NCBI GenBank assembly: GCA_905197115.1
Contig: CAJJXN010000049.1
Coordinates: 1 to 10,452 of the forward strand
Length of the DNA stretch: 10,452 bases
Direction: 5' to 3'
Source: an uncultured Bacillota bacterium
GTDB taxonomy: Bacteria; Bacillota_I; Bacilli_A; RFN20; CAG-631
The translations under genes and the position numbers were made by a program. The notes beneath the pieces are model-generated. The model saw only the letters and a program-made list of their open reading frames with translations. It had not been told where the DNA came from and did not search any database. Positions 1 to 6,353 of this stretch are shown here, in pieces. The stretch's first letter is position 1, and each line of letters opens with the position of its first letter.

Positions 1-254
1 CTACAGGTCCACAAGGACTTCAAGGTATAGTTGGAGCGACTGGTCCAACTGGACCCACAGGACCACAAGGTATCCAAGGTGAAATAGGCGCCACTGGTCC
101 TACAGGACCTATTGGTGTTACACCTAATTTAACTATCGGTACTGTAACAACTGGTGCTCCTGGTTCTTCTGCTAGTGCAACCATTACAGGAACAGCTCCT
201 AATTTCATTTTAAATTTAGTTATTCCCGCCGGGCCTACAGGACCAGCTGCTTAA
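1..254 (+). CDS. Collagen-like Gly-X-Y repeat protein, C-terminal end (5' truncated by window)
   Basis: Reading from base 3, the frame gives 83 residues ending in TAA at 252-254. Visible residues 1-38 are about a dozen Gly-X-Y triplets (PTG, PQG, ATG, IQG), rich in Thr at the Y position. Residues 39-77 form a non-collagen module (TIGTVTTGAPGSS, then NFILNLVIPAG). A last GPTGPAA follows, and there is no LPXTG or membrane anchor at the C-terminus. Proteins of this kind in Bacillota are surface, spore-coat/exosporium or phage-tail-fibre-like filaments, and the NF-LNL-IP-G module is one I associate with such collagen-like and tail proteins. The N-terminus, which would show a signal peptide or other targeting, is outside the window. 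Codon choice and base composition (GGA, CCA, GGT, CCT) are visibly richer in G+C than the neighbours because of the repeat. The opposite-strand frame here is a shadow. Collagen-like identity is certain; location and role are unknown. Confidence 0.9.
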   Translation, partial: TGPQGLQGIVGATGPTGPTGPQGIQGEIGATGPTGPIGVTPNLTIGTVTTGAPGSSASATITGTAPNFILNLVIPAGPTGPAA

Positions 255-255
255 C

Positions 256-289
256 AAAAAAAACTCAAGTTAAATTCTTGAGTTTTTTT
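256..289. terminator. Bidirectional rho-independent terminator between convergent genes
   Basis: The stem is CTCAAG (264-269) and CTTGAG (277-282), with loop 270-276. It is flanked by an A-run at 256-263 and a T-run at 283-289, so the hairpin has a U-tract when read on either strand. It lies directly after the collagen-like gene's TAA (252-254). It also runs into the glycosyltransferase's stop codon on the other strand (complement of 288-290), so it can serve both. Confidence 0.9.
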
Positions 290-1367
290 ACATTTTTTCG
301 AATATTTTTTTATTTTCTATAATTCTCTTATTTTTTGGTGAAATTAAAAGTGCTTGATTGACATAATATAACGCTTTATCTTTTAAATTTAAATAATAAG
401 CGGCTAGTGAAGCCAAATCATATGGCATTTCATTCCATGCATTCGCTTCATTAATATAGGTAAAAGCACGTTGTTTTATTTTTAAAGCCTCCTCAACAAA
501 ATAAAGAACGCCAACATATTCTTTACTAGAATATAATAAATAAACCATATCCATATAAACTTCCCTTAAATAAGGTGCTTCACTAATGGCTAAATAAAAA
601 GCATTCTTTGCCTTATCTATCTCATTTTTTGCTAAATAGCATCTTCCTATATAACGATAAGAAGCGGCTCTTTCATCTTTCCATACTGCTTTTTTTAATG
701 TTAGATGTCGATATAAAGTTTCAATCGCTTTGTCGTATTGCTTATGAAACATATATTCGCGTCCTAAATAATGCATATTACGATCATCTTCAGGATCTTC
801 TTGAACAGATAATTCTAACAACGGCAAATAACTACTTCTCGATTTTGTTACATCTGCAAAATGAAATAGTTTCAATTCAGGTAACTGAATCGTTTTACAT
901 TCATCTTTTTCCATATAGGTTAAAACTTCATGAACAGGATGAAGCCATTTAAAACCATGTCTTGTATGAATTTTACTTATATAAAATACAGTTCCTTCCG
1001 TTCCATCTTCATTAAAATTCCAGGTGTATCGATAAGAAAGACATTTTGTATCTTGCTTCCAATTTTTTTCAATAATTTCCCGCCAATTATAAGCAAATCT
1101 TTCATCAATATCACAACATACACATATATCACAATCTTCATCTACCATATCTAATGAATAGTTTCTTGCTACATCAAAACGAAAAGGTTCAAATACTTTC
1201 GACTCATAAACCACATTGTTGGCTTTTAAAATTTCAAGACTTTTATCTGTAGAACCTGTATCTAAAACATAAATTTTATCAGCATCTTTCACATTTTCAA
1301 TCCATTCTTGCAAATTTTTTTCTTCGTTTTTACAAATTGCATATACACAAATTTTATATTTATTCAT
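288..1367 (-). CDS. GT2-family glycosyltransferase with C-terminal TPR-like repeats (SunS-like architecture)
   Basis: The 359-residue protein opens with a GT-A fold, family 2 pattern: KICVYAICKNEE (5-16), DTGSTD (36-41) for nucleotide-sugar binding, FDVARN (64-69), DID (86-88) as the DxD metal motif, and HPVHE (143-147), typical of this subfamily. From about residue 188 onward, helical repeats resembling TPRs follow (for example HYLGREYMFHKQYDKAIETL). GT2 plus TPR is the layout of the peptide S-glycosyltransferase SunS and of several protein glycosyltransferases, so a protein or peptide acceptor is more likely than a lipid. There is no membrane segment, so it should be cytosolic. The start is supported by AAGGTGAT a few bases upstream (complement of 1371-1379). 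It converges on the collagen-like gene, a possible but unproven acceptor. No maturation or export genes for a glycocin-like peptide are visible nearby. The GT2 assignment is firm; the substrate is unknown. Confidence 0.88.
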   Translation of the reverse strand: MNKYKICVYAICKNEEKNLQEWIENVKDADKIYVLDTGSTDKSLEILKANNVVYESKVFEPFRFDVARNYSLDMVDEDCDICVCCDIDERFAYNWREIIEKNWKQDTKCLSYRYTWNFNEDGTEGTVFYISKIHTRHGFKWLHPVHEVLTYMEKDECKTIQLPELKLFHFADVTKSRSSYLPLLELSVQEDPEDDRNMHYLGREYMFHKQYDKAIETLYRHLTLKKAVWKDERAASYRYIGRCYLAKNEIDKAKNAFYLAISEAPYLREVYMDMVYLLYSSKEYVGVLYFVEEALKIKQRAFTYINEANAWNEMPYDLASLAAYYLNLKDKALYYVNQALLISPKNKRIIENKKIFEKM

Positions 1368-1370
1368 TTT

Positions 1371-1379
1371 ATCACCTTA
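1371..1379 (-). promoter_or_regulatory. Ribosome binding site of the glycosyltransferase
   Basis: Read on the minus strand this is TTAAGGTGATAAA just before ATG, a near-perfect match to the anti-Shine-Dalgarno partner. It fixes the start at 1367. I see no convincing promoter hexamers upstream in the AT-rich run. Confidence 0.8.
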
Positions 1380-1433
1380 ATACAATATAAGAATCTTTAA
1401 ATACAATTATGTTTATTAATATTTATTATTTCC

Positions 1434-1461
1434 CACATAGATATATAAATATATCTATGTG
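1434..1461. repeat. Perfect 13-bp inverted repeat in divergent intergenic region
   Basis: The arms CACATAGATATAT (1434-1446) and ATATATCTATGTG (1449-1461) are exact reverse complements, separated by AA. It lies between the divergent glycosyltransferase (start 1367) and helicase (start 1514 or 1541). A short T-run (1463-1467) follows on the + strand, but no gene reads into it from the left, so an operator-like or structural role is more natural than termination. Function is not known. Confidence 0.75.
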
Positions 1462-1502
1462 ATTTTTGCCTCATCATTTTTTTCTTTAAAAATTATTTTT
1501 AT

Positions 1503-1513
1503 TATTATATGAT
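1503..1513 (+). promoter_or_regulatory. Possible -10 element(s) of the helicase gene
   Basis: TATTAT (1503-1508) and the overlapping TATGAT (1508-1513) both resemble TATAAT. The first would start transcription at about the ATG at 1514 (leaderless). The second would start near 1520 and favour the ATG at 1541. No good -35 hexamer is visible, so this is tentative. Confidence 0.4.
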
Positions 1514-4144
1514 ATGAATAAAGAAAGATGGGATGAAATTATGTTTTTTCCTCCAACAATTAAATTTAAAGGTACCTATCGTCCTTATCAACAACGAATT
1601 CTTGACAAAGCAAGTTCTTTTTTAGGTACTAAAAAAATTCATATTGTTGCTGCTCCAGGAAGTGGAAAAACGACACTAGGAATTGAGCTTATTTTGCGAG
1701 CAGATGCTCCTTGTTTAATTTTAACACCTAACATCACAATTCGTGAACAATGGATTCAACGGTTTAAACAAGATTTTATGCCATCCTTTGACGCAATTGA
1801 AAGATTCATTTCGCGTGACTTAAAAATAAAAGCCCCCATTATTTGTATTACCTATCAAGCTTTATACAGTGCTTATAAAAAAATGACTCTTCCCATGGAT
1901 GATAACCAAATTCATGATTATACCGATTTTGATTTAGACAATGCGTTAAAAAATTATCAAATTCAAACAATTTGTTTAGATGAATGCCATCATTTAAGAA
2001 ATGAATGGTGGAAAGCCCTTGAAAGTGTAATAAAAAAATTAGATAATCCTATTACTATTTCTTTAACCGCTACACCTCCCTATGACGCGACAGATACAGA
2101 ATGGAAACGATATATTAATTTATGTGGTCCTATTGATGAAGAAATCTTTGTTCCTGAACTCGTAAATGATCATACACTTTGTTACCATCAAGATTATGTT
2201 TATTTTAATTACCCTACAAAAGATGAAGAGAAAAGTTTAAAAAAATTCTATGATAATGCTAAAAAGACATTTCAAAAATATGAGCATCATCCCACACTTA
2301 TAAAATTAATTCAAGAAAATAAATTTTATAAAAAATATAGTACTTTTAGACAAAAATATTATCAAAATGGAGCCTATTATCGTGCATTGATTTTGTTTTT
2401 ACATCACAATCATGTCAAAATTCCTTTATTTGTGAAATTAAGTTGTGATATCGAGCCTTTTTCGATGAAACATTTAGAAATATTGTTGCAAAATATTTTA
2501 TTTGAAGATGAAAGTAGTTATTTTGATACTTCCTTTCTTACGAGTTTAAAAAAGGAACTTGTCGCTTTAAGATTAATCAATAAACGAACTGTACATTTAA
2601 TAAATGATGAACGCTGCGATAAAATACTCATTGAAAGTAAAAGCAAATTAGATTCTATCGTTAAAATCGTACATTCAGAGATTAATAACTTAAATGCAGA
2701 CTTACGCATGTTGATTCTCGCTGATTATATAAAAAAAGAAACAAAGTCTTCAATTAATCATTTAGAAAAAGATATTTCTTCCATTGGAATCATTCCCATT
2801 TTTGAAACCCTAAGACGCGAGAACAATAAAAATATAAACTTATGTTTATTAACTGGAAGTCTAATTTTATTACCTAATGATTGCCTTGAAAAATTAAAAC
2901 AAGAATTATCTTCCTTAATTGTTTTTAATGCAAAAGAAGTTAATAAAACCAATTATTGTGAAATAACTTTTTCTTCTACATGTCAAAAAGAAATGATTCA
3001 AGCTATCACAAAATTATTTGAGAAAGGAGCTTTTCAAATTGTCATCGGAACCAAATCTTTATTAGGAGAAGGTTGGGATGCACCTTGTATTAATTCTTTG
3101 ATTCTTGCTAGTTACATCGGCTCATATATTACAAGTAATCAAACAAGGGGTAGAGCCATTCGCTCACATCACTCTTCTTCAAAAATATCCAACATTTGGC
3201 ATTTAGTTACCATTAATCCTTTTGATAGTGAAAACAATGCCGACTATGATTTAATGCACAAACGTTTTGAATCATTTTTAGGAATTGATTTACAAGAATA
3301 TAAAATTGAAAATGGAGTAAATAGAGTTATTGAAAAATCATTACCTGCTACCATAAATGATATAACGCAACACAATGATTTTATTTTACAAGAAGCAAGC
3401 AATCGCAATAAAACAAAAGAAAAATGGAAGTATTGTCTTCATCATACGCAAGCCGTTGATCAAGTAAAAAACGAATTGCTTTTTGATAAAAATTATTTTC
3501 AACATACTTATTCTTTTTATAATACACTTATTCAAATTCTCTTAACGACTTTTTTATTTTTTAACATTTATGAAATGTTTTATTATTTAGAATTACAAAA
3601 ATTTATTCCCCTTTTATTATATATCATTGCTTTAATTATCTTAGGCTCTTATTTTGTTCGTTTAGTGCTTCGTTTCTTGCGACTCATTACAAAAAAGAAA
3701 AAAATGTATTTTATCGCAGAAGCGTTATTAGCTGCTTTAAAAGATCTTTTTATCGTTACTTCACCATCTATTGAAATCAAAGTTGAAAAGCAAGATCATT
3801 ATTTGAGTTGTTATTTAAAAAACGCTTCTACTTATGAACAAAATATTTTTAACGAATCTTTCCTTCAATTATTTGCTTTTCCTGATTCACCTCGTTATTT
3901 ATTGTGTCGACCAAAAGGTATTTTTCGTAAAGAATACTATGTTGTACCTGATGTTTTTAAAAAGAATAAAGAAAAAGCCTTAATTTTTGCTAAACGAATG
4001 AATCAAAACTTTGGATTACATACACTATATTTTACAAAGTCTGATAATTTTAAAGGAATTGTTTTGCAAGCAAGAATTATTTATTTACTAAGATATAAAA
4101 AATTACATCATTATCAAAAAAGAAGTTTAATTATCAAAAAATAA
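1514..4144 (+). CDS. Superfamily 2 DEAD/DEAH-type helicase with C-terminal membrane hairpin
   Basis: The 876-residue protein shows the SF2 core in order: RPYQQRILDKA (23-33), Walker A APGSGKTT (47-54), DECHH (156-160, motif II), SLTATPP (183-189, motif III), GEGWDAP (518-524, motif V) and QTRGRAIR (543-550, motif VI with arginine finger). Motifs III and V are about 330 residues apart, far more than in compact helicases, so a helical insertion probably sits around 215-385. Residues about 671-692 and 697-716 are two hydrophobic helices, followed by a basic stretch with KKKK. This predicts a membrane hairpin with both ends cytosolic. The last ~150 residues are unrecognised. No nuclease motif is convincing. 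ATP-dependent action on DNA or RNA is the family expectation; the real substrate is unknown. ATG 1514 has no Shine-Dalgarno and lies just after TATTAT (1503-1508), suggesting a leaderless message. In-frame ATG 1541 has a weak GGGATG before it and would remove nine residues ahead of the first motif. The gene stands alone on its strand, with no obvious partner. Confidence 0.85.
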   Translation: MNKERWDEIMFFPPTIKFKGTYRPYQQRILDKASSFLGTKKIHIVAAPGSGKTTLGIELILRADAPCLILTPNITIREQWIQRFKQDFMPSFDAIERFISRDLKIKAPIICITYQALYSAYKKMTLPMDDNQIHDYTDFDLDNALKNYQIQTICLDECHHLRNEWWKALESVIKKLDNPITISLTATPPYDATDTEWKRYINLCGPIDEEIFVPELVNDHTLCYHQDYVYFNYPTKDEEKSLKKFYDNAKKTFQKYEHHPTLIKLIQENKFYKKYSTFRQKYYQNGAYYRALILFLHHNHVKIPLFVKLSCDIEPFSMKHLEILLQNILFEDESSYFDTSFLTSLKKELVALRLINKRTVHLINDERCDKILIESKSKLDSIVKIVHSEINNLNADLRMLILADYIKKETKSSINHLEKDISSIGIIPIFETLRRENNKNINLCLLTGSLILLPNDCLEKLKQELSSLIVFNAKEVNKTNYCEITFSSTCQKEMIQAITKLFEKGAFQIVIGTKSLLGEGWDAPCINSLILASYIGSYITSNQTRGRAIRSHHSSSKISNIWHLVTINPFDSENNADYDLMHKRFESFLGIDLQEYKIENGVNRVIEKSLPATINDITQHNDFILQEASNRNKTKEKWKYCLHHTQAVDQVKNELLFDKNYFQHTYSFYNTLIQILLTTFLFFNIYEMFYYLELQKFIPLLLYIIALIILGSYFVRLVLRFLRLITKKKKMYFIAEALLAALKDLFIVTSPSIEIKVEKQDHYLSCYLKNASTYEQNIFNESFLQLFAFPDSPRYLLCRPKGIFRKEYYVVPDVFKKNKEKALIFAKRMNQNFGLHTLYFTKSDNFKGIVLQARIIYLLRYKKLHHYQKRSLIIKK

Positions 4145-4166
4145 TCCCTTTTGAGGATTATTTTTT
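4136..4166. terminator. Bidirectional terminator holding both convergent stop codons
   Basis: The arms AAAAAATAATCC (4136-4147) and GGATTATTTTTT (4155-4166) pair perfectly around the loop CTTTTGA. The helicase TAA (4142-4144) lies in the left arm, and the methyltransferase stop (complement of 4158-4160) lies in the right arm. A T-run follows the GC part of the stem on either strand. Confidence 0.92.
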
Positions 4167-4727
4167 ATATTCTATTTGTAAAATTCCATCACCAATATCC
4201 AAATATTGTACATTATAGTGAGTTAATGATTGGAGGTATGTAATCAATTCTTGATTACTATGTAAATACTTTTCATATTTTTCTTTTTTAACATGCTTAG
4301 CAAAGTCTTCTAGTTTCATATTATCTATGATAATAATTCCATTTTCTTTTAATAAAGGACTAAACTTTTCAAAAAATAACTTATTTTTTAATTTAGCAGC
4401 ATCAATAAAAATTACGTCAAATTTTTCGGATGTTTCATATGTTTGAGCATCTCCCATGATTAAATGAATGCGATGGTTTAAATGAAAATCTGTAATATTT
4501 TGCAAACTCAATTGATAGCGATCTTTACTATGCTCAATTGTTGTGATTTCAATAGAAGTATGAGTACATAATTTGATGCAAGTATAGGCAATTCCTGTAC
4601 CTATTTCAAACATAGAATGATAATTTCGTTGTTGAATGATTTGAATTAAATAATGAACCAATGGCTCTCTAGCAATGGGAACATAATTTTTGATTGCATA
4701 TTGTTTAATATCTTCAATTGTTTTCAT
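4158..4727 (-). CDS. SAM-dependent O-methyltransferase, TrmR/YrrM-like (COG4122 type)
   Basis: The 189-residue class I methyltransferase shows VPIAREP (16-22), the motif found near the N-terminus of this family, EIGTG (41-45) for SAM binding, an acidic residue after strand 2 in TTIEHS (E64), GDAQ (91-94), FDVIFIDAAK (102-111) and IIIDNM (131-136). D108, D134 and N135 match the metal-coordinating triad of the catechol-O-methyltransferase/TrmR group, so a divalent-cation-dependent hydroxyl methylation is expected. In Bacillus the relative TrmR (YrrM) methylates 5-hydroxyuridine at the tRNA wobble position. This protein is shorter than that one (about 217), and the usual neighbouring U32 peptidase genes are not seen, so the exact substrate is uncertain. 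Its ATG directly abuts the TAG of the upstream kinase gene, with only a weak GTGGAAA as ribosome site, which indicates translational coupling. Confidence 0.82.
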   Translation of the reverse strand: MKTIEDIKQYAIKNYVPIAREPLVHYLIQIIQQRNYHSMFEIGTGIAYTCIKLCTHTSIEITTIEHSKDRYQLSLQNITDFHLNHRIHLIMGDAQTYETSEKFDVIFIDAAKLKNKLFFEKFSPLLKENGIIIIDNMKLEDFAKHVKKEKYEKYLHSNQELITYLQSLTHYNVQYLDIGDGILQIEYKK

Positions 4728-5273
4728 CTATTTTTCCACTGATAATAACATATTGTGATAAAGGTTATAGATCTTATCTCCTAAATCTTTAATTGAAATA
4801 TCATTTGAATCTACCACAAATGTTACTCCTTTCATATGTTTGTCATAAAACGCAATGCGATCATTTATAATTCTTTGTCTTGCTAAATTTTCATCATCTT
4901 TTCGATCAAGCATTCTCTGAAAACGAATTTCTTCATCACTATCTAAATAAAAAGAAATAATCTTAGGATCATGTAAAGCTAAAAAAGATTGAAATCCGTT
5001 TGGATCTAAAATAATACATTTATCATCCTGAATATCTTTTTTTGCTGTTCCATAATAATTTTGATTGTAATAAGTCGTTTCGACAAAAAAGTCTTGCTCT
5101 TTTAATAATGCAAATTCTTCTAAAGAAATAAAATTATAATCTACACCATTTATCTCATTGATTCTTTTTTGTCTTGTCGTGTATGTAATGATTTTATTTA
5201 AATGATATTTATGCATTAAATATTTTGCTACTTCCGTTTTTCCTGAAGCACTTGCACCAATTAAAATTAACAT
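4728..5273 (-). CDS. gmk: Guanylate kinase (Gmk-like P-loop nucleotide kinase)
   Basis: The start chosen is ATG at 5271-5273, which begins MLILIGASASGKT and has AAAGGAG eight bases upstream. An upstream in-frame ATG at 5310-5312 would add 13 residues with no ribosome site and would span the promoter. From this start (181 residues) the P-loop is GASASGKT (6-13). The GMP-binding pattern follows: TTRQKR with both arginines, NGVDYNF with the tyrosine, FVET with the glutamate, and NYYGT. The lid and adenine side fit RFQRMLDRKDDENLARQRI. These match ATP:GMP phosphotransferase, which makes GDP in the cytosol. It is somewhat shorter than typical Gmk (about 205) and does not sit beside rpoZ or priA as the housekeeping gmk usually does, so it may be a second copy or a divergent kinase. 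It forms a two-gene operon with the methyltransferase. Confidence 0.8.
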   Translation of the reverse strand: MLILIGASASGKTEVAKYLMHKYHLNKIITYTTRQKRINEINGVDYNFISLEEFALLKEQDFFVETTYYNQNYYGTAKKDIQDDKCIILDPNGFQSFLALHDPKIISFYLDSDEEIRFQRMLDRKDDENLARQRIINDRIAFYDKHMKGVTFVVDSNDISIKDLGDKIYNLYHNMLLSVEK

Positions 5274-5281
5274 GTTATCAA

Positions 5282-5288
5282 CTCCTTT
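5282..5288 (-). promoter_or_regulatory. Ribosome binding site that sets the guanylate kinase start
   Basis: Read on the minus strand this is AAAGGAG, followed by TTGATAAC and ATG (5273-5271). Because the possible upstream ATG at 5312 lacks such a site, this decides the start. Confidence 0.85.
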
Positions 5289-5292
5289 ATAT

Positions 5293-5301
5293 ATCATACC
5301 A
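5293..5301 (-). promoter_or_regulatory. Extended -10 promoter of the kinase-methyltransferase operon
   Basis: On the minus strand this reads TGGTATGAT: TG, one base, then TATGAT (5298-5293), an extended -10 element. Transcription would begin near 5286-5287, just before the ribosome site. No clear -35 hexamer is seen, as is often acceptable with the TGn extension. Confidence 0.6.
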
Positions 5302-5334
5302 TAAAAACCCAAAATAGTATAAAAATCAATTTTT

Positions 5335-5360
5335 ATTATTTTAAATGTATTTAAAATAAT
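5335..5360. repeat. Perfect 11-bp AT-only inverted repeat between divergent promoters
   Basis: Arms ATTATTTTAAA (5335-5345) and TTTAAAATAAT (5350-5360) surround TGTA. It lies upstream of the extended -10 elements for the leftward kinase operon and the rightward DegV gene. An operator or UP-element-like role is possible. In such AT-rich DNA it may also be coincidental. Confidence 0.6.
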
Positions 5361-5382
5361 ACTTTTATTTTTTTACTTTTCA

Positions 5383-5391
5383 TGGTATGAT
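5383..5391 (+). promoter_or_regulatory. Extended -10 promoter of the DegV gene
   Basis: TG (5383-5384), G, then TATGAT (5386-5391) forms an extended -10. It is the mirror copy of the kinase promoter at 5293-5301. The expected transcript start is near 5398, leaving a leader of about 25 bases with GGAGG at 5410-5414. Confidence 0.65.
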
Positions 5392-5423
5392 TTATTTAAG
5401 CACTTAAATGGAGGTAGTAAAGT

Positions 5424-6278
5424 ATGAATAAAGTTGTAATTTTAACAGATAGCACTTGTGATTTAACACCTGAACTAATAAAAAAACATGACATTCATGT
5501 TATTCCTTTATATGTCGTTTTTAAAACTCAATATTATCGAGATGGTATTGATTTAACCACTTCTCAGCTTTATGAAAAAGTTGAAGAATTAAATGAGTTG
5601 CCTAAAACTTCAGCCATTTCTCCTGCTGATTTTGTAAAGTTTTTTACACCTTATATTGAACAAGGTTATGACATTGTTTATACAGGTATTGGAAGCAAAA
5701 TATCGAGTACATTTAATAATGCCTATGTTGCTTCTTTGCAATTTGAAGAAAATCGCATTTTTCTAGTTGACTCTTTAAGTTTGTCCACAGGAATTGGATT
5801 ACTCGTTTTAAAAATGGCTAAATTTAGAGATGCAGGAATGACTGCAGCACAAATTAAAGAAGAAGCCGAAAAAATTGTCCCAAAAGTCCATGCTCAATTC
5901 GCCGTAGCTAATTTAACTTTCTTACATAAAGGTGGCAGATGCAGTGGTACAACCCGTTTTTTTGGAACGATGCTTCGTGTTCGTCCGGTCATTCGTTTAA
6001 AAGAAGGAATACTCGATTTAGATGACAAGGCATTTGGACGTTTTGAAAAAGCACTCGATATCATGATTCAAGATATTATTCAACATCAAGAAGAATTAGA
6101 TCTAGACAATGTAATGATTACCCACTCCTTTGGTGATAAAGAATGTGAATACATCAAACAACATTTACCTGAAGATTTAAAAAGTAAAATCATTCATTTA
6201 AATGAAACGCATGCAGGATGTGTCATTAGTAGCCATTGTGGAAAAAGAACGATAGGAATTCTTTATATTACAAAATAA
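5424..6278 (+). CDS. DegV family fatty-acid-binding protein (FakB-like)
   Basis: The 284 residues are full length for the family. Landmarks are LTDSTCDLTPE (7-17), IPLYV (27-31), TSAISPADF (62-70, the conserved TSxPSP region), GIGSKISSTFNNA (88-100, phosphate/carboxylate-binding serine region), VDSLSLSTGIG (115-125), KGGRCSG (169-175) and a terminal AGCVISSHCG (264-273) with the conserved histidine H271. FakB proteins bind a fatty acid and present it to the kinase FakA, which makes acyl-phosphate for phospholipid synthesis. They are cytosolic and their ligand preference differs between paralogs. No fakA is in the window. One deviation: the usual GPG after the last histidine reads GKR here. 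The start is fixed by GGAGG nine bases upstream. It is monocistronic, with its own promoter and terminator. Confidence 0.92.
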   Translation: MNKVVILTDSTCDLTPELIKKHDIHVIPLYVVFKTQYYRDGIDLTTSQLYEKVEELNELPKTSAISPADFVKFFTPYIEQGYDIVYTGIGSKISSTFNNAYVASLQFEENRIFLVDSLSLSTGIGLLVLKMAKFRDAGMTAAQIKEEAEKIVPKVHAQFAVANLTFLHKGGRCSGTTRFFGTMLRVRPVIRLKEGILDLDDKAFGRFEKALDIMIQDIIQHQEELDLDNVMITHSFGDKECEYIKQHLPEDLKSKIIHLNETHAGCVISSHCGKRTIGILYITK

Positions 6279-6281
6279 GGT

Positions 6282-6307
6282 ATGCCGATAAATATCGGCA
6301 TTTTTTT
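6282..6307 (+). terminator. Rho-independent terminator of the DegV gene
   Basis: Stem ATGCCGAT (6282-6289) pairs with ATCGGCAT (6294-6301) around a four-base loop, followed by seven T (6301-6307). It starts three bases after the stop codon. Confidence 0.93.
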
Positions 6308-6334
6308 GTAAGATTATTTGTTTTATGATATAAT
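6306..6334 (+). promoter_or_regulatory. Sigma-A-type promoter of the flavoprotein operon
   Basis: The -35 is TTGTAA (6306-6311), the spacer is 17 bases, and the -10 is a perfect TATAAT (6329-6334). The expected start is near 6341. The -35 overlaps the T-run of the preceding terminator. GAGGTGAG at 6343-6350 is the ribosome site for the next gene, leaving a very short leader. Confidence 0.75.
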
Positions 6335-6353
6335 AATAATTTGAGGTGAGAAA

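Noticed and set aside
20..208. Proline/valine-rich open frame on the minus strand
   Set aside because: It is the antisense shadow of the Gly-X-Y repeat; no ribosome site and no independent family resemblance.
608..1154. Plus-strand open frames inside the glycosyltransferase gene
   Set aside because: They are opposite-strand shadows of a well-supported GT2 gene and contain no recognisable domain.
1434..1467. Terminator reading of the 28-bp palindrome plus T-run
   Set aside because: No gene on the + strand leads into it, the stem is mostly A-T, and the T-run is only five bases; on the minus strand there is no T-run at all.
2518..2952. Minus-strand open frames inside the helicase gene
   Set aside because: Shadows of the helicase reading frame without ribosome sites.
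1514..4144. Type I/III restriction subunit or nuclease-fused helicase
   Set aside because: No convincing PD-(D/E)xK, HNH or PLD motif, and no methylase or specificity subunit next to it; the nearby methyltransferase is O-methyltransferase-like, not a DNA methylase.
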